A DNA stretch of 64,000 nucleotides. It comes from Motilibacter rhizosphaerae (lineage in GTDB: Bacteria > Actinomycetota > Actinomycetes > Motilibacterales > Motilibacteraceae). The notes below the pieces were generated by a model. It had not been told where the DNA came from. It did no database searches and saw only the letters and a list, made by a program, of their open reading frames with translations. The stretch lies in contig NZ_SGXD01000007.1 of the NCBI RefSeq assembly GCF_004216915.1, positions 31,454 to 95,453 on the forward strand. Direction: 5' to 3'. The translations under genes were made by a program, and so were the position numbers. Shown here piece after piece: positions 7,698 through 19,503 of this stretch. Each line of letters begins with the position of its first letter. Position 1 is the first letter of the stretch.

Positions 7698-9598
7698 CAG
7701 GACGCCACCACCAGCAGCGCACCGGCGATGAGCACCGCGCCGCCGACGATGGACAGTGCGTAGCTGCGCACGAAGCCGGTCTGGAGCGGCCGCAGCCGTG
7801 CCGAGGTGCCGCCGAGCATGGCGGCGAAGCCGTTGACCACTGCGTCGATCCCCTTGTTGTCGCCGAAGACGAGCGAGCGGGTGAGGTACTGGCCGGGCCG
7901 CATGAGCAGGGCCTCGTTGACCGCGTCCTGGTAGAGGTCGTTGCGCGCCGCCACGGTGAGCGGGCCGCCGACGGGCGCGACGACGGGGACGTCGCGGCGG
8001 GCGTACAGGGCGAGGGCACCGGCGGCGCCACCGGCGACGACGAGCAGCGTCAGCGCGGTGAGCACCCACGGGGAGAGCGTGTGCACGCCCTCCTCGGCGC
8101 TCTTCCCGACGACGGGGTCGAGCCAGTGCTGCAGCGTCGCGCCGTACGCGAGGACCGCGCCGAGGAACGTGCTGCCCACCGCGAGCACGACCATCGGCGC
8201 CGTCATGGCCACGGGCGCCTCGTGCGGGTGGACGTCGTCGCGCCAGCGGCGCGGCCCGAAGAACGTCATCACCATGACGCGGGTCATGTAGAACGCCGTG
8301 ATACCGGCTCCAAGCAGGGCGACCAGGCCGAGGATCCACCCGCTCGTGCCGCCCTTGTCGAAGGCGGCCTCGATGATCTTGTCCTTGCTCCAGAAGCCCG
8401 ACAGGCCCGGGAAGCCGATGATGGCGAGGTAGCCCAGCCCGAAGGTCACGAAGGTGACCGGCATGACCGAGCGCAGGCCGCCGAAGCGCCGCATGTCGGT
8501 GCGGTCGCCCATGGCGTGCATGACCGAGCCGGCTCCGAGGAAGAGCCCGGCCTTGAAGAAGCCGTGCGTCAGCAGGTGGAAGATGGCGACGGCATAGCCG
8601 GCAGGACCGAGGCCGGCCGCGAGCACCATGTAGCCGATCTGGCTCATCGTGCTGGCGGCGAGCGCCTTCTTGATGTCGTCCTTCGCGGTGCCGATGAGGG
8701 CCCCGAACAGCAGCGTGACCGCGCCGACGATGGTGACGACGAGCCGGGCGTCCGGGGCGCCGTCGAAGATCGGCCCCGAGCGGACGATGAGGTAGACGCC
8801 GGCGGTCACCATCGTCGCGGCGTGGATGAGCGCGGAGACCGGGGTCGGGCCCGCCATGGCGTCACCGAGCCAGGACTGCAGCGGCAGCTGGGCCGACTTG
8901 CCGCAGGCCGCCAGCAGGAGCAGCAGGCCGATCAGCGTCAACCTGCCTTCGCTCGCGTCGCCCGCCTGCGGCAGGACCCGGGCGAAGTCCGTCGCGCCGA
9001 AGGTGACGAACATCGTGATGATCGCCAGCGACATCCCCATGTCCCCGACGCGGTTGGCGACGAACGCCTTCTTCGCTGCCGTGGCGTAGGGCGGGTTGTG
9101 GGACCAGAACCCGATGAGGAGGTACGACGCCAGCCCCACGCCCTCCCAGCCGACGTAGACCACGAGGTAGTCGCTCGCCAGCACCAGCAGGAGCATCGCG
9201 GCGACGAACAGGTTGAGGTACGCGAAGAACCGCCGCCGGTCCTTGTCGTGCGACATGTAGGCGATGGAGTAGACGTGGATGAGCGTGCCGACGCCGGTGA
9301 TGAGCAGCGCGAAGACGATGGAAAGCTGGTCCAGCCGCAGCCCGACGTCCATCTGGTAGTCGGCGACGTGCACCCCCGTCCAGAGCCGGGTGTAGCCCGG
9401 CCGGCGGTCCGTTGCGCGGCCGATCATCTGTAGCCACACGACCACCGCGACGACGAAGCTGGCCGCGGAGGCGAGCGTGCCCAGGATGTGCCCGACCGGG
9501 TCGGTGCGCCGCCCGCCGAGGAGCAGCACCGCCGCCCCGGCGATCGGGAACGCGAGGAGCAGCGGCGCCAGGGCGTACCCGGTGCTGACGGAGTCCAC
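7697..9598 (-). CDS. nuoL: NADH-quinone oxidoreductase subunit L
   Basis: 633 residues, the usual length for NuoL, the most distal antiporter-like subunit with the long lateral helix. The conserved Asp/Lys pump segment appears as [30 protein letters not shown], and the proton-antiporter N-domain signature lies in [18 protein letters not shown]. The gene begins 10 bp after the nuoK stop and shares one base with the nuoM start. Nothing unusual is seen. Confidence 0.95.
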   Translation of the reverse strand: MDSVSTGYALAPLLLAFPIAGAAVLLLGGRRTDPVGHILGTLASAASFVVAVVVWLQMIGRATDRRPGYTRLWTGVHVADYQMDVGLRLDQLSIVFALLITGVGTLIHVYSIAYMSHDKDRRRFFAYLNLFVAAMLLLVLASDYLVVYVGWEGVGLASYLLIGFWSHNPPYATAAKKAFVANRVGDMGMSLAIITMFVTFGATDFARVLPQAGDASEGRLTLIGLLLLLAACGKSAQLPLQSWLGDAMAGPTPVSALIHAATMVTAGVYLIVRSGPIFDGAPDARLVVTIVGAVTLLFGALIGTAKDDIKKALAASTMSQIGYMVLAAGLGPAGYAVAIFHLLTHGFFKAGLFLGAGSVMHAMGDRTDMRRFGGLRSVMPVTFVTFGLGYLAIIGFPGLSGFWSKDKIIEAAFDKGGTSGWILGLVALLGAGITAFYMTRVMVMTFFGPRRWRDDVHPHEAPVAMTAPMVVLAVGSTFLGAVLAYGATLQHWLDPVVGKSAEEGVHTLSPWVLTALTLLVVAGGAAGALALYARRDVPVVAPVGGPLTVAARNDLYQDAVNEALLMRPGQYLTRSLVFGDNKGIDAVVNGFAAMLGGTSARLRPLQTGFVRSYALSIVGGAVLIAGALLVVAS

Positions 9599-9608
9599 GA
9601 AGACCGCC

Positions 9609-9908
9609 TCAGTACTTCAGCAGGTTGGCGTCGTCGACGGAGATCGAGCGACGGGTGCGGAAGATGGTGATGATGATCGCGAGCCCGATGACGACCTCGG
9701 CCGCGGCGACCACCATGACGAAGAACGCGATGACCTGGCCGTCGAGGTTGCCCTGGATGCGGGCGAACGTGACGAAGGACAGGTTGACCGCGTTGAGCAT
9801 GAGCTCGACGCACATGAAGACGACGATCGCGTTGCGCCGCAGCATCACGCCGGCGGCGCCGATCGCGAACAGGATCCCGCTGAGGTAGAGGTAGTTCGAC
9901 AGGTCCAC
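9609..9908 (-). CDS. nuoK: NADH-quinone oxidoreductase subunit K
   Basis: 99 residues, GTG start immediately after the nuoJ TAG. This is a small three-helix membrane subunit (MrpC-like). The conserved Glu residues of the proton channel are present in [13 protein letters not shown] and [11 protein letters not shown]. Length and sequence are typical. The basic C-terminus [16 protein letters not shown] is characteristic of actinobacterial NuoK. Confidence 0.95.
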   Translation of the reverse strand: MDLSNYLYLSGILFAIGAAGVMLRRNAIVVFMCVELMLNAVNLSFVTFARIQGNLDGQVIAFFVMVVAAAEVVIGLAIIITIFRTRRSISVDDANLLKY

Positions 9909-10700
9909 CTAGTGCCCCTCCTCGATCTCGCGGACGTCGTCGGCGACCGGGTGCGCGCCGTGCCGGACATCCTGCACGTCGCCGCGCGCCACCAGCACCT
10001 TCGACACCGAGATCTCCGAGGTGCTGCCGTCGGGCAGCAGGGCGGGGAAGTCCACGGCGTTGTGCCGGGCGTAGACGCCCGGGTTGGGCAGCGGGCCGGG
10101 GTGGGTGGTCGTGCTGCGGAAGCGCGCCTCCGACAGCTCGCGCTGCGTGGGACGGGGGACGTGGCGCTCGCGGTGCGCGAGCACCATCGCCCCGAGCGCG
10201 GCGGTGATGAGCAGCGCGCTGGTGACCTCGAAGGCGAAGACGTAGCGGGTGAACAGCAGCCGGGCGATGCCCTGGACGTTGCCCTCCGCGTTGGCCTGCG
10301 CCAGTCCGGCGGGCTTCGCGTCCCCGAACGCCGCGTGCCCGAGCACGCCCAGCACGAGCACGCCGAAGCCGATCGCGAGCAGGATGCCGACGACGCGCTG
10401 GCCGCGCAGGGTCTCCACGAGCGACTCGCTCGAGTCGACGCCGACGAGCATGAGGACGAAGAGGAACAGCATCATGACCGCGCCGGTGTAGACGACGACC
10501 TGCACGATCCCGAGGAAGGGCCCGCTCTCCGCGAGGTAGAACGCCGCCAGCACGAGCATCGTCAGCGCCATCAGCAGGGCGGCGTGCACCGCCTTGCGGA
10601 CGAGCAGCATGCCGACCGAGGCGAGCACGGCGATGGGCGCCATGACCCAGAAGCCGACCGCCTCGCCGGTCGTGGTCTGCGCGGCGAGCAGACCGCTCAC
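9909..10700 (-). CDS. nuoJ: NADH-quinone oxidoreductase subunit J
   Basis: 263 residues, GTG start in a GTGA overlap with nuoI. It is a membrane-arm subunit with five helices in the first ~180 residues; [18 protein letters not shown] is the conserved pi-bulge helix TM3. The remaining ~80 residues are hydrophilic, an extension common in high-GC actinobacteria, and end in a His/Glu-rich tail. The coupled GTG is preferred to upstream codons, which read into nuoI in another frame. Confidence 0.94.
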   Translation of the reverse strand: MSGLLAAQTTTGEAVGFWVMAPIAVLASVGMLLVRKAVHAALLMALTMLVLAAFYLAESGPFLGIVQVVVYTGAVMMLFLFVLMLVGVDSSESLVETLRGQRVVGILLAIGFGVLVLGVLGHAAFGDAKPAGLAQANAEGNVQGIARLLFTRYVFAFEVTSALLITAALGAMVLAHRERHVPRPTQRELSEARFRSTTTHPGPLPNPGVYARHNAVDFPALLPDGSTSEISVSKVLVARGDVQDVRHGAHPVADDVREIEEGH

Positions 10701-11320
10701 CGGCCCGCCCTCACGTCGTCGCCGCTGGGCTCGCTGAGCGCGGAGGCCCGCTCCGCGGCGTACCTGATCTGCACGTCGGTCGCGCGGGTGACCCGGCCCT
10801 GGTAGTAGTCCGTGTCCTCCATGCCCTCCGCCATCGGGTGGGGCGCCTCGACCATGCCCGGCAGCATCGGCCCGAGCAGGTCCTCCTTCTGGTAGATGAG
10901 GTCCGCCCGGTTGTCGTCGGCCAGCTCGTACTCGTTGGTCATGGTGAGCGCCCGCGTGGGGCAGGCCTCGATGCACAGCCCGCAGAGGATGCAGCGCAGG
11001 TAGTTGATCTGGTAGACGCGGCCGTAGCGCTCACCCGGGGAGAAGCGCTCCTCCTCGGTGTTGTCCGCGCCCTCGACGTAGATCGCGTCCGCAGGGCAGG
11101 CCCACGCGCACAGCTCGCAGCCGATGCACTTCTCGAGCCCGTCGGGGTGCCGGTTGAGCTGGTGCCGGCCGTGGAACCGCGGCGACGTCGGCACCTTCTC
11201 GAACGGGTACTGCTCCGTCACCGGCTTCTTGAACATCGTCCCGAAGGTGACGCCGAAGCCCTTGACCCCGCTCAACGGCCCCGGCTCGGGCGAGGTCTGG
11301 CTGCCCTGGGGATCAGGCAC
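10697..11320 (-). CDS. nuoI: NADH-quinone oxidoreductase subunit I (2x[4Fe-4S])
   Basis: 207 residues. Two ferredoxin motifs, [12 protein letters not shown] and [12 protein letters not shown], hold clusters N6a and N6b that pass electrons to NuoB. The chosen start is the GTG at 11320, which overlaps the nuoH stop by 8 bp; a longer frame would add a Pro/Ala-rich stretch that lies entirely within nuoH. The protein is peripheral, on the cytoplasmic arm. The C-terminal ~70 residues after the second cluster are typical of actinobacterial homologues. Confidence 0.94.
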   Translation of the reverse strand: MPDPQGSQTSPEPGPLSGVKGFGVTFGTMFKKPVTEQYPFEKVPTSPRFHGRHQLNRHPDGLEKCIGCELCAWACPADAIYVEGADNTEEERFSPGERYGRVYQINYLRCILCGLCIEACPTRALTMTNEYELADDNRADLIYQKEDLLGPMLPGMVEAPHPMAEGMEDTDYYQGRVTRATDVQIRYAAERASALSEPSGDDVRAGR

Positions 11321-12656
11321 GGTGCGCTCCTCGGCTGGGGGTGGGGATGCTGGCGGTGGGGGTGCTGCCCGCGGGGCCCTGGTGAGTGGCCACGCGCTGG
11401 CGCACGGTGTCGACCGAGGGCACGGGGAAGCCACCGGCGAAGGCGGCGCGGTCCGCGCTCGCGGCGTCCTCGACCGGCTCGGGCGCCCGGTGGACGACCG
11501 GCTCCGGCTGGTCGCGGCGGGCGGCCACCGCGTCGTACGCGAAGGAGAGCAGGAGCGCGACGACGAGCGCGCCGCCGACCCAGCCGAAGACCTGGCGGGT
11601 GCTGAGGTGCGTGTCGTCGTTGAGGGCCCGGACCGTCGCGACGGCGAGGATCCACACGAGGCTGACGGGGATGAGCCGCTTCCAGCCCAGGCGCATGAAC
11701 TGGTCGTAGCGCAGCCGGGGCAGCGTGCCGCGCAGCCAGATGAAGACGAAGATCAGCAGGACGACCTTCGAGATCCACCAGAGCAGCGGCCACCAGCCGG
11801 TGTTGGCGCCGGACCAGAACCACGTGATGGGCCAGGGGGCGCGCCAGCCGCCGAGGAACATCGTCGTGGCCAGCGCGGAGACGTTGACCATGTTGACGTA
11901 CTCGGCGAGGAAGAAGAGCGCGAACTTCAGCGAGGAGTACTCGGTGTGGAACCCGCCGACGAGCTCGCCCTCGGCCTCGGGCAGGTCGAACGGCGCGCGG
12001 TTGGTCTCGCCGACCATCGAGACGAGGTAGACGAGGAAGGACACCGGCAGGGTCCAGAAGAACCAGTGGCTCTTCTGCGCGGTGACGATGTCGGAGGTCG
12101 ACATCGAGCCCGAGTAGAGGAAGACCGCGACGAGGCTGAGGCCCATCGCCACCTCGTACGAGATCATCTGCGCGCTCGAGCGCAGGCCGCCGAGCAGCGG
12201 GTAGGTCGAGCCGCTCGACCAGCCCGCCAGCACGATGCCGTAGATCCCGATGCTCGCGACCGCGAGGACGTAGAGCACGCCGATCGGGAAGTCCGCGAGC
12301 TGCAGCGCGGTGTGGTGGCCGAAGATGCTGACCTCGGGGCCGAACGGCATCACCGCGAAGGCGAGGAAGGCCGGGCCCACCGAGAGCAGCGGGGCGAGGA
12401 CGAAGACGATCTTGTCCGCGCCCTTCGGGATCAGGTCCTCCTTCAGCCCGAGCTTGACGCCGTCGGCGAGCGACTGCAGCAGTCCGAAGGGCCCGTGCAC
12501 GTTGGGGCCCACGCGGTGCTGCATGCGGGCGACCACGCGGCGCTCGAACCAGATGTTGAACAGCGTCATGACGACGAGGAAGCCGAAGACGACGACCGCC
12601 TTGCCGGCGATGAGCCACCAGGGGTCGTCGGCCAGCAGCTGCTGGGTGGGGTTCAC
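11313..12656 (-). CDS. nuoH: NADH-quinone oxidoreductase subunit H
   Basis: 447 residues, GTG start in a GTGA overlap with nuoG. NuoH has eight helices and forms much of the quinone-binding pocket at the junction of the arms. [16 protein letters not shown] and the acidic loop [20 protein letters not shown] are the diagnostic family motifs. Compared with the ~325-residue E. coli protein it has about 80 extra C-terminal residues, Pro/Ala/Thr-rich and probably disordered, as is common in actinobacteria. Confidence 0.95.
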   Translation of the reverse strand: MNPTQQLLADDPWWLIAGKAVVVFGFLVVMTLFNIWFERRVVARMQHRVGPNVHGPFGLLQSLADGVKLGLKEDLIPKGADKIVFVLAPLLSVGPAFLAFAVMPFGPEVSIFGHHTALQLADFPIGVLYVLAVASIGIYGIVLAGWSSGSTYPLLGGLRSSAQMISYEVAMGLSLVAVFLYSGSMSTSDIVTAQKSHWFFWTLPVSFLVYLVSMVGETNRAPFDLPEAEGELVGGFHTEYSSLKFALFFLAEYVNMVNVSALATTMFLGGWRAPWPITWFWSGANTGWWPLLWWISKVVLLIFVFIWLRGTLPRLRYDQFMRLGWKRLIPVSLVWILAVATVRALNDDTHLSTRQVFGWVGGALVVALLLSFAYDAVAARRDQPEPVVHRAPEPVEDAASADRAAFAGGFPVPSVDTVRQRVATHQGPAGSTPTASIPTPSRGAHRA

Positions 12657-15304
12657 TCGCCCTCCTGGGGAGCAGCGGCGCCGTCCTGCACGGTGTCGGC
12701 AGCGGTGAAGAGGGCCGCCGGCTCGGCCGGCCCGTCGGGCTCGAGCACGACGGAGACCCCCTCGCGCCCGCCCTGCGGCGTGCTGCCGCCCGCGGGCTCG
12801 ACGAGCACCTCGGGCAGCACCGGGACGGCGGCGGGTCCGGCGGCCAGCGAGACCAGGTCCCCCGCACCGGCGCGCAGCGTGCGGCGGACCTCGCTGCCGG
12901 TGGAGCGGGTCGGCAGCCACACGACGCGGTCGGGCATCTCGGTGAGCACGACCGGGAGCGTCACCATGCCGTACGCGGTGGCGACCGTCAGCGTCCCTCC
13001 CTCGACCACACCGACCTCCTCGGCCGTCGCCGGCGAGACCCGGGCGACGGGAGCAGGCGCAGTGGCGGCGAGGAAGGGCTCGCCCTCCTGGAGCCGACCG
13101 CCGTCGAGCAGCTGGTGCCAGGTGGCGAGGACCGCCTGCCCGTGAGCGGGTACGGGCGGGCCGGGCACGGGGGCGTCGGGAGCCGTGGCGCGCCCGCCCT
13201 CCCACCGGCCGAGCTCGTCGAGCTCGTGGCGCGCGGCCGCGGTGTGGGGCAGACCGAGGTCGGCGCCCATCTCCTCGGCGAGCACGTGGAGGACACGGCC
13301 GTCGGGCAGCATCGGCTGCGCCAGCTGCGGGTTGGCGAGCACCGCGCGGAAGGGGCGTACGCGGCCCTCCCAGTCGAGGTAGCTGCCCTCGCGCTCGATG
13401 TCGGCGGCGACCGGCAGCACGACGTCGGCGAGCTCGGTCACCGCGCTGGGACGCTGCTCCAGGCTCACGAGGAACGGCACGGCCTTGAGCGCCGCCCGCG
13501 CGATCGCGGGGTCGGGCAGGTCGGCCGGGTCGACCCCGCCGACGACGAGACCGCCGAGCTGCCCGGACACGGCCGCGGCGAGGATGCCGGCGAGGTCGCG
13601 GCCCGGCGTGGTGGGCAGGCCCTCGGCGCCCCACGCGGTGGCGACGTCGATGCGCGCCTCGGCGTCGGTGACCGGCCGACCACCGGGCAGGAGCCCCGGC
13701 AGCGCACCGGCTTCCAGCGCGCCGCGCTCGCCGGCGCGGCGCGGGACCCACGCGACCCGGGCGCCGGTGCGCGCCGCCAGCCGCGCCACGGCGCTCAGCG
13801 CGCCGCGCGAGGTGGCGAGGCGCTCGCCGACGAGGAGGACGGCACCGCTCTGCGTGAGGACGGTGCCGGTGGTCCCGAGCTCGCCGCCCTCGGCCAGCGC
13901 GTCGAGCACCTCGGCCTCGGTGCCGGGGGCCGCGGGGACGAGCGTCCCCGAGAGCTTCGTGAGCCCCCGCGTCGCGAAGGGCGCGACCGACAGGACCTGC
14001 AGGCCGGCCTTGCGGACCGCCTTGCGCAGCCGCAGGAAGAGGATGGGCGACTCCTCCTCGGGCTCGAGCCCGACGAGGAGGACGGCGCGCGCCCGCTCGA
14101 GGTCGGCGTACGTGACACCCCCCGTCGCTGGGCTCGTCCCGGCGACGGTGCTCGCGAGGAACTGCGCCTCCTCCGCGGAGTGCGGGCGGGCGCGGAAGTC
14201 GATGTCGTCGGTGCCGAGCACGACGCGGGCGAACTTCGCGTAGGCGTAGGCGTCCTCGACGGTGAGCCGGCCGCCGGGCAGGACCCCGACACCGCCGGCC
14301 GAGCGCGCGGCGAGCAGTCCGCGGGCGGCGACGTCGAGCGCGTCGGGCCAGCTCGTCGGGACGAGCGCGCCGGAGGAGTCGCGGACCAGCGGGGTGCGGA
14401 GGCGGTCGGGCAGGAAGGAGTACTGGAAGGCCCAGCGCCCCTTGTCGCAGTTCCACTCCTCGTTGACCTCGGGGTCGTCGCCGGCCATGCGGCGCAGCAC
14501 CTTCCCGCGACGGGAGTCCGTGCGCTGCGCGCAGCCGGAGGCGCAGTGCTCGCACGCGGTCGGCGTGGAGACGAGGTCGAAGGGCCTGGCGCGGAAGCGG
14601 TACTGCGTACCGGTCAGCGCGCCGACCGGGCAGATCTGCACGGTGTTGCCGGAGAAGTAGCTCTCGAAGGGCTGCTTCTCGTAGATGCCGACCTGCTGGA
14701 GCGCGCCGCGCTCGAGCAGCTCGATGAACGGGTCGCCGGCGACCTGCTTGGAGAACCGCGTGCAGCGCGCGCAGAGCACGCAGCGCTCGCGGTCGAGCAG
14801 CACCTGCGCCGAGATCGGCACGGGCTTCGGGTAGGTCCGCTTGACGCCCTCGAAGCGGGACTCGCTGCGCCCGTTGCTCATCGCCTGGTTCTGCAGGGGG
14901 CACTCGCCGCCCTTGTCGCACACCGGGCAGTCGAGCGGGTGGTTGATGAGCAGCAGCTCCATCACGCCCTTCTGCGCCTTGTCGGCGACGGGCGAGGAGA
15001 GCTGCGTCTCGATGACCATGCCCTCGGCGACGGTCGTCGTGCACGACGCCGCCGGCTTCGGCATGCCGCGCCCGTTGCCGGCGTCCTTCACGTCGACGAG
15101 GCACTGGCGGCAGGCGCCGACGGGGTCGAGCAGCGGGTGGTCGCAGAAGCGCGGGATCGCGATGCCGAGCAGCTCGGCGGCGCGGATGACGAGCGTGCCC
15201 TTGGGCACCGAGACCGGGAAGCCGTCGATGGTGAGGTTCACCATCTCGACGCTGGGCTGGACCTCCGCGCCGCTGGCCGCGCCGCCGCTGGACAGGAGAG
15301 TCAT
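12653..15304 (-). CDS. nuoG: NADH-quinone oxidoreductase subunit G
   Basis: 883 residues, ATG in an ATGA overlap with nuoF. This is the Fe-S scaffold of the NADH-dehydrogenase module. From the N-terminus: a [2Fe-2S] domain ([15 protein letters not shown]), a His/Cys cluster segment ([13 protein letters not shown]), a [4Fe-4S] segment ([10 protein letters not shown]), and CEHCASGC plus a downstream Cys in [10 protein letters not shown]. That last set means the extra N7 cluster, lost in many species, is retained. The C-terminal half is a degenerate molybdopterin-oxidoreductase fold. Length and order are normal for actinobacteria. Confidence 0.95.
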   Translation of the reverse strand: MTLLSSGGAASGAEVQPSVEMVNLTIDGFPVSVPKGTLVIRAAELLGIAIPRFCDHPLLDPVGACRQCLVDVKDAGNGRGMPKPAASCTTTVAEGMVIETQLSSPVADKAQKGVMELLLINHPLDCPVCDKGGECPLQNQAMSNGRSESRFEGVKRTYPKPVPISAQVLLDRERCVLCARCTRFSKQVAGDPFIELLERGALQQVGIYEKQPFESYFSGNTVQICPVGALTGTQYRFRARPFDLVSTPTACEHCASGCAQRTDSRRGKVLRRMAGDDPEVNEEWNCDKGRWAFQYSFLPDRLRTPLVRDSSGALVPTSWPDALDVAARGLLAARSAGGVGVLPGGRLTVEDAYAYAKFARVVLGTDDIDFRARPHSAEEAQFLASTVAGTSPATGGVTYADLERARAVLLVGLEPEEESPILFLRLRKAVRKAGLQVLSVAPFATRGLTKLSGTLVPAAPGTEAEVLDALAEGGELGTTGTVLTQSGAVLLVGERLATSRGALSAVARLAARTGARVAWVPRRAGERGALEAGALPGLLPGGRPVTDAEARIDVATAWGAEGLPTTPGRDLAGILAAAVSGQLGGLVVGGVDPADLPDPAIARAALKAVPFLVSLEQRPSAVTELADVVLPVAADIEREGSYLDWEGRVRPFRAVLANPQLAQPMLPDGRVLHVLAEEMGADLGLPHTAAARHELDELGRWEGGRATAPDAPVPGPPVPAHGQAVLATWHQLLDGGRLQEGEPFLAATAPAPVARVSPATAEEVGVVEGGTLTVATAYGMVTLPVVLTEMPDRVVWLPTRSTGSEVRRTLRAGAGDLVSLAAGPAAVPVLPEVLVEPAGGSTPQGGREGVSVVLEPDGPAEPAALFTAADTVQDGAAAPQEGE

Positions 15305-16614
15305 GCCGTCACCGCCGTGCTCCCGCCGAAGACCGTGGACGCGACCGGGTCGAAGGGGCACCCGGCGTTGGTGAAGTGGGCGACGTACTCGTCGCGGAAG
15401 TACTTGATGGACGAGGTGATCGGGCTCGTGGCCCCGTCACCGAGCGCGCAGAACGACCGGCCGAGGATGTTGTCGCACAGGTCGAGCAGTTTTTCGAGGT
15501 CGGCCTCGGTGCCCTCCCCCGCCTCGAGCCGGTCGAGGGCCTGCACGAGCCACCACGTGCCCTCGCGGCACGGGGTGCACTTGCCGCAGGACTCGTGGGC
15601 GTAGAACTTCGTCCAGCGCGACACGCAGCGCACGACGCAGGTCGTCTCGTCGAAGACCTGGAGGGCCTTCGTGCCGAGCATCGAGCCCGCGGCCCCCACG
15701 CCCTCGTAGTCGAGGGGCACGTCGAGGTGCTCCGCCGTGAGCAGCGGCGTGGACGAACCGCCTGGCGTCCAGAACTTCAGCTCGTGGCCCTCGCGGACGC
15801 CGCCCGCGAGCTCGAGCAGCTGGCGCAGCGTGACGCCGAGCGGCGCCTCGTACTGGCCGGGGCGCTCCACGTGACCCGAGAGCGAGTAGAGCGTGGCGCC
15901 AGCGGACTTCTCGGTGCCCATCGTCTTGTACCAGTCGGCGCCGTTGAGCACGACGACCGGCACCGAGGCGATGGACTCGACGTTGTTGATGACGGTCGGC
16001 GAGCCGTACAGGCCGGCGATGGCCGGGAACGGCGGGCGGAGGCGCGGCTGGCCGCGGAAGCCCTCGAGCGAGTCGAGCAGCGCGGTCTCCTCCCCGCAGA
16101 TGTACGCGCCGGCGCCCGCGTGCACGACGATCTCGAGGTCGTAGCCCGAGCCGAGGATGTCGCGCCCGACGTAGCCGGCGGCGTACGCCTCGCGGACCGC
16201 GGCGAGCACGCGGCGGTAGACGCTGGCGACCTCGCCCCGCACGTAGATGAAGGCGTGGCTGGCGCGGATCGCGTAGGACGCGATGATGACGCCCTCGACC
16301 AGCTGGTGCGGCGCCGCCAGCATCAGCGGGATGTCCTTGCAGGTGCCGGGTTCGCTCTCGTCGGCGTTGACGACGAGGTAGTGGGGGCGCCCGTCGCCCT
16401 GCGGGATGAAGCTCCACTTCATGCCCGTGGGGAAGCCGGCACCACCGCGCCCGCGCAGGCCGGAGTCCTTGACGAGCGCGATGACGTCGTCGGGCGAGGT
16501 CTGCAGCGCGGCGTGCAGGCCGCGGTAGCCGTCCTTCGCGCGGTAGGACTCGAGCGACCACGAGCGCTCCGAGTCCCAGGTACGGGACAGCACCGGGGTG
16601 AGCACGTCGGTCAC
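15301..16614 (-). CDS. nuoF: NADH-quinone oxidoreductase subunit F (FMN, NADH site)
   Basis: 437 residues, GTG start in a GTGA overlap with nuoE. NuoF oxidises [17 protein letters not shown] forms the FMN/NADH site, [12 protein letters not shown] is the conserved NADH-proximal loop, and [10 protein letters not shown] with a later Cys ([10 protein letters not shown]) binds cluster N3. It is soluble, at the tip of the peripheral arm. The frame upstream of the GTG overlaps nuoE in a non-protein-like composition and is rejected as an extension. Confidence 0.96.
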   Translation of the reverse strand: MTDVLTPVLSRTWDSERSWSLESYRAKDGYRGLHAALQTSPDDVIALVKDSGLRGRGGAGFPTGMKWSFIPQGDGRPHYLVVNADESEPGTCKDIPLMLAAPHQLVEGVIIASYAIRASHAFIYVRGEVASVYRRVLAAVREAYAAGYVGRDILGSGYDLEIVVHAGAGAYICGEETALLDSLEGFRGQPRLRPPFPAIAGLYGSPTVINNVESIASVPVVVLNGADWYKTMGTEKSAGATLYSLSGHVERPGQYEAPLGVTLRQLLELAGGVREGHELKFWTPGGSSTPLLTAEHLDVPLDYEGVGAAGSMLGTKALQVFDETTCVVRCVSRWTKFYAHESCGKCTPCREGTWWLVQALDRLEAGEGTEADLEKLLDLCDNILGRSFCALGDGATSPITSSIKYFRDEYVAHFTNAGCPFDPVASTVFGGSTAVTA

Positions 16615-17432
16615 GACCTCTCCTCCTGCTGGGCCGACCCCGTGGGGGTCGGGTTGGCCGGGTCGCTGCTGGCCGTGGGCAGCGGGGCGTCGTCGCCGCT
16701 CGGGCCACCCTGGTTGCCGTAGCCGGAGTCCGTCCCGGACTCGCCTGCGGCGTCGGCGGTCTGCGCCTCGTCGCGGTCGGGGCGGGGGGCGCTCCAGCCG
16801 CGCTGGCGGGCGAGCTCCAGGCCCACGAGGGTCGCCGGTCCTGCGCCGGTGCCGGTGTCGGCCAGGCCGTCCTCGAAGCCGGCGAGCAGCCGCTCGACCT
16901 CGCGGAAGGTGCACAGCCGCTCGGCACCGCGGGTGGGCGCCGGCGGGTCGCCCGCACGGATGCGGTCGACGAGGTCGGTCGCCGAGGCCGGCGTCTGGTT
17001 GTCGAAGAACTCCCAGTTGACCATCACCACGGGGGCGTAGTCGCAGGCCGCGTTGCACTCGAGGTGCTCGAGCGTGACGGTGCCGTCGGGAGTGGTGTCC
17101 CCGTGGTGGACGCCGAGGTGCTCCTCGAGCCGCTCGAGGATCGCATCACCGCCGAGCACGCCGCACAGGCTGTTGGTGCAGACGCCGACCTGGTAGTCAC
17201 CGCCGGGGCGGCGGCGGTACATCGAGTAGAACGTCGACACCGCCGTCACTTCTGCGGTCGTGAGGTCGAGCCAGCGCGCGCAGAGCTCGACGCCCTCGGG
17301 GCTGACCCACCCCTCCTCGGACTGCACGAGGTGGAGCAGCGGGAGCAGGGCCGAGCGCGACCGGGGGTATCTCGCGATGACCTCCTTTGCGTCGATCTCC
17401 AGCCGCTGCAGGGCTTCCTCGGTGAGGGCCAC
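16611..17432 (-). CDS. nuoE: NADH-quinone oxidoreductase subunit E, with long C-terminal tail
   Basis: 273 residues, GTG sharing one base with the nuoD TAG. The thioredoxin-like [2Fe-2S] domain (about residues 1-165) has the four ligands in CTNSLC and CNAAC. After about residue 190 comes a tail of roughly 80 residues rich in Gly, Ser, Asp, Pro and Thr, predicted disordered and absent from E. coli NuoE (166 aa). Extended NuoE is known in other actinobacteria, so the tail is probably a lineage feature rather than a fusion. The core binds NuoF. Confidence 0.93.
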   Translation of the reverse strand: MALTEEALQRLEIDAKEVIARYPRSRSALLPLLHLVQSEEGWVSPEGVELCARWLDLTTAEVTAVSTFYSMYRRRPGGDYQVGVCTNSLCGVLGGDAILERLEEHLGVHHGDTTPDGTVTLEHLECNAACDYAPVVMVNWEFFDNQTPASATDLVDRIRAGDPPAPTRGAERLCTFREVERLLAGFEDGLADTGTGAGPATLVGLELARQRGWSAPRPDRDEAQTADAAGESGTDSGYGNQGGPSGDDAPLPTASSDPANPTPTGSAQQEERS

Positions 17433-18760
17433 TAGCGGTCCACCCCTCCCATGACCGGGTCGATCGAGGCGACCGCGGCGATGACGTCGGCGACCTGCGC
17501 GCCCTCGCACATCGCCGGCGCCGCCTGCAGGTTCTGGAACGACGGGTCGCGGTAGTGCACCCGGAAGGGCTTCGTGCCGCCGTCGGAGACGAGGTGGCAG
17601 CCGAGCTCCCCGCGCGGCGACTCGACCGCGGTGTAGACCTGGCCCGGCGGGACCCGGAAGCCCTCGGTCACCAGCTTGAAGTGGTGGATCAGGGCCTCCA
17701 TCGACTCGCCCATGATGTGGCGGATGTGGTCCAGGGAGTTGCCGAGCCCGTCTCCGGAGAGCGCCAGCTGCGAGGGCCAGGCGATCTTCTTGTCCTCCAC
17801 CATGACCGGGCCCGGCTTCAGCCGGCCCAGGCACTGCTCGACGATGTGCAGCGACTGCTCGATCTCGTCGAGGCGCACGCGGAACCGGCCGTACGCGTCG
17901 CAGCTGTCGCGGGTGATGACGTCGAAGTCGTAGGTCTCGTAGCCGCAGTACGGCTGCGCCCGGCGCAGGTCGTGCGGCAGCCCGGTCGAGCGGAGGATGG
18001 GGCCGGTGATGCCGAGCGCCATGCAGCCGGTGAGGTCGAGGTAGCCGACGCCGACCGTGCGCTGCTTGAACACCCAGCTCTCGTTGCAGAGGTCGGCGTA
18101 CTCGTGCAGGCGGCTGCGGACCAGCGCGACGGTGTCGCGGACGAGCTCCTCGGCGCCCGGCGGGAGGTCCTGCGCGAGGCCGCCCGGCCGGAAGTACGCG
18201 TGGTTCATGCGCAGCCCGGTGATGGTCTCGAAGACCTTGAGGATGAGCTCGCGCTCGCGGAAGCCGATCGTCATGACGGTCAGCGCGCCGAGCTCCATGC
18301 CGCCGGTCGCGATCGCGACGAGGTGGGAGGAGACGCGGTTGAGCTCCATCATCATCACGCGGATGACCTCGGCGCGCTCCGGGACCTGGTCCTCGATGCC
18401 GAGCAGCCGCTCGACGCCGAGGACGTAGGCAGCCTCGTTGAACAGCGGCGCGAGGTAGTCCATGCGCGTCACGAACGTGACGCCCTGGGTCCAGCTGCGG
18501 TACTCGCAGTTCTTCTCGATGCCGGTGTGGAGGTAGCCGATGCCGAGACGGGTCTCGGTGACGGTCTCCCCCTCCATCTCGAGGATCAGCCGGAGCACGC
18601 CGTGCGTCGAGGGGTGCTGCGGCCCCATGTTGACGACGATGCGCTCGTTGCCGATGTCGCTGCTGCTGTCCCGGCCGATCTCGTCTGTCAGCTCGTCCCA
18701 GTCCCCGCCGTTGACGGTGAAGACCCGCCCCTCCTGGGGCTCGTCGATCGTCGTGCTCAT
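17432..18760 (-). CDS. nuoD: NADH-quinone oxidoreductase subunit D
   Basis: 442 residues, ATG sharing one base with the nuoC stop (TGATG). NuoD lines the quinone site together with Nuo[15 protein letters not shown] is the conserved N-terminal loop with the quinone-headgroup His, and [11 protein letters not shown] and the C-terminal [11 protein letters not shown] are family signatures. It is homologous to [NiFe]-hydrogenase large subunits but lacks the metal Cys pairs, as expected. NuoC and NuoD are separate genes here. Confidence 0.96.
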   Translation of the reverse strand: MSTTIDEPQEGRVFTVNGGDWDELTDEIGRDSSSDIGNERIVVNMGPQHPSTHGVLRLILEMEGETVTETRLGIGYLHTGIEKNCEYRSWTQGVTFVTRMDYLAPLFNEAAYVLGVERLLGIEDQVPERAEVIRVMMMELNRVSSHLVAIATGGMELGALTVMTIGFRERELILKVFETITGLRMNHAYFRPGGLAQDLPPGAEELVRDTVALVRSRLHEYADLCNESWVFKQRTVGVGYLDLTGCMALGITGPILRSTGLPHDLRRAQPYCGYETYDFDVITRDSCDAYGRFRVRLDEIEQSLHIVEQCLGRLKPGPVMVEDKKIAWPSQLALSGDGLGNSLDHIRHIMGESMEALIHHFKLVTEGFRVPPGQVYTAVESPRGELGCHLVSDGGTKPFRVHYRDPSFQNLQAAPAMCEGAQVADVIAAVASIDPVMGGVDR

Positions 18761-19503
18761 CAGGTGTACGACCTCCGCTCGTCCGGCGGCGGGATCTGGG
18801 CGCCGTGGTACTCGACGGGGATCCCGCCGAGCGGGTAGTCCTTGCGCTGCGGGTGGCCGGGCCAGTCGTCCGGCATGAGGATCCGCGTCAGCGCGGGGTG
18901 CCCGTCGAAGACGAGGCCGAACATGTCCCACGCCTCGCGCTCGGGCCAGTCGTCGCCGGGATAGATCCCGACGACGCTCGGGACGTGCGGGTCCGCGTCG
19001 GGGGCGGTCGTCTCGACGCGTACGCGCCGGTTGTGGGTGATCGACAGCAGCGGCCACACGGCGTGCAGCTCGCGCCCGGCGTCATCGGGGTAGTGCACGC
19101 CGGCGACGCCGGCGGAGAACTCGAAGCGCAGCGCGGGGTCGTCGCGCAGGGTCTGCATGACCTCGCGCAGGTGCGTGCGCTTGACGACGAAGGTGAGCTC
19201 GCCGCGGTCGACGACGACCCGCTCGATCGCCTCGGCGAACTGGGGGTACGCCCGCTCCAGCTCGTCCGCCACGTCGTCGAAGTAGCCGCCGTACGGGCGC
19301 TGCGCCGCCCCGGGGAGCTGCACGCGCCGGACGAGACCGCCGTAGCCGGTCGTGTCACCGCCGCCGCGGCCGCCGAACATGCCGCGCCGCACTTGGAAGA
19401 CCTCGTTGGGCACGCCGCTCGCCTCGGGCGAGGGCTGCGCCTCGAGCTGCTGCCCGGCGTCGTTCGCGGTGAGCGCCGCGCCGGGCTCGCGCACGTCGCT
19501 CAT
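18760..19503 (-). CDS. nuoC: NADH-quinone oxidoreductase subunit C
   Basis: 247 residues, ATG in an ATGA overlap with nuoB. The 30-kDa subunit domain occupies about residues 70-240; signature segments are [18 protein letters not shown] and [16 protein letters not shown]. The first ~60 residues are a low-complexity N-terminal extension (Gly, Gln, Ala-rich) seen in many actinobacterial homologues. It is a peripheral arm subunit packing against NuoD. Confidence 0.95.
   Translation of the reverse strand: MSDVREPGAALTANDAGQQLEAQPSPEASGVPNEVFQVRRGMFGGRGGGDTTGYGGLVRRVQLPGAAQRPYGGYFDDVADELERAYPQFAEAIERVVVDRGELTFVVKRTHLREVMQTLRDDPALRFEFSAGVAGVHYPDDAGRELHAVWPLLSITHNRRVRVETTAPDADPHVPSVVGIYPGDDWPEREAWDMFGLVFDGHPALTRILMPDDWPGHPQRKDYPLGGIPVEYHGAQIPPPDERRSYT

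Noticed and set aside
16611..17834. A 407-residue NuoE
   Set aside because: The first ~134 residues overlap nuoD in a shadow frame; the coupled GTG at 17432 gives the proper NuoE N-terminus.
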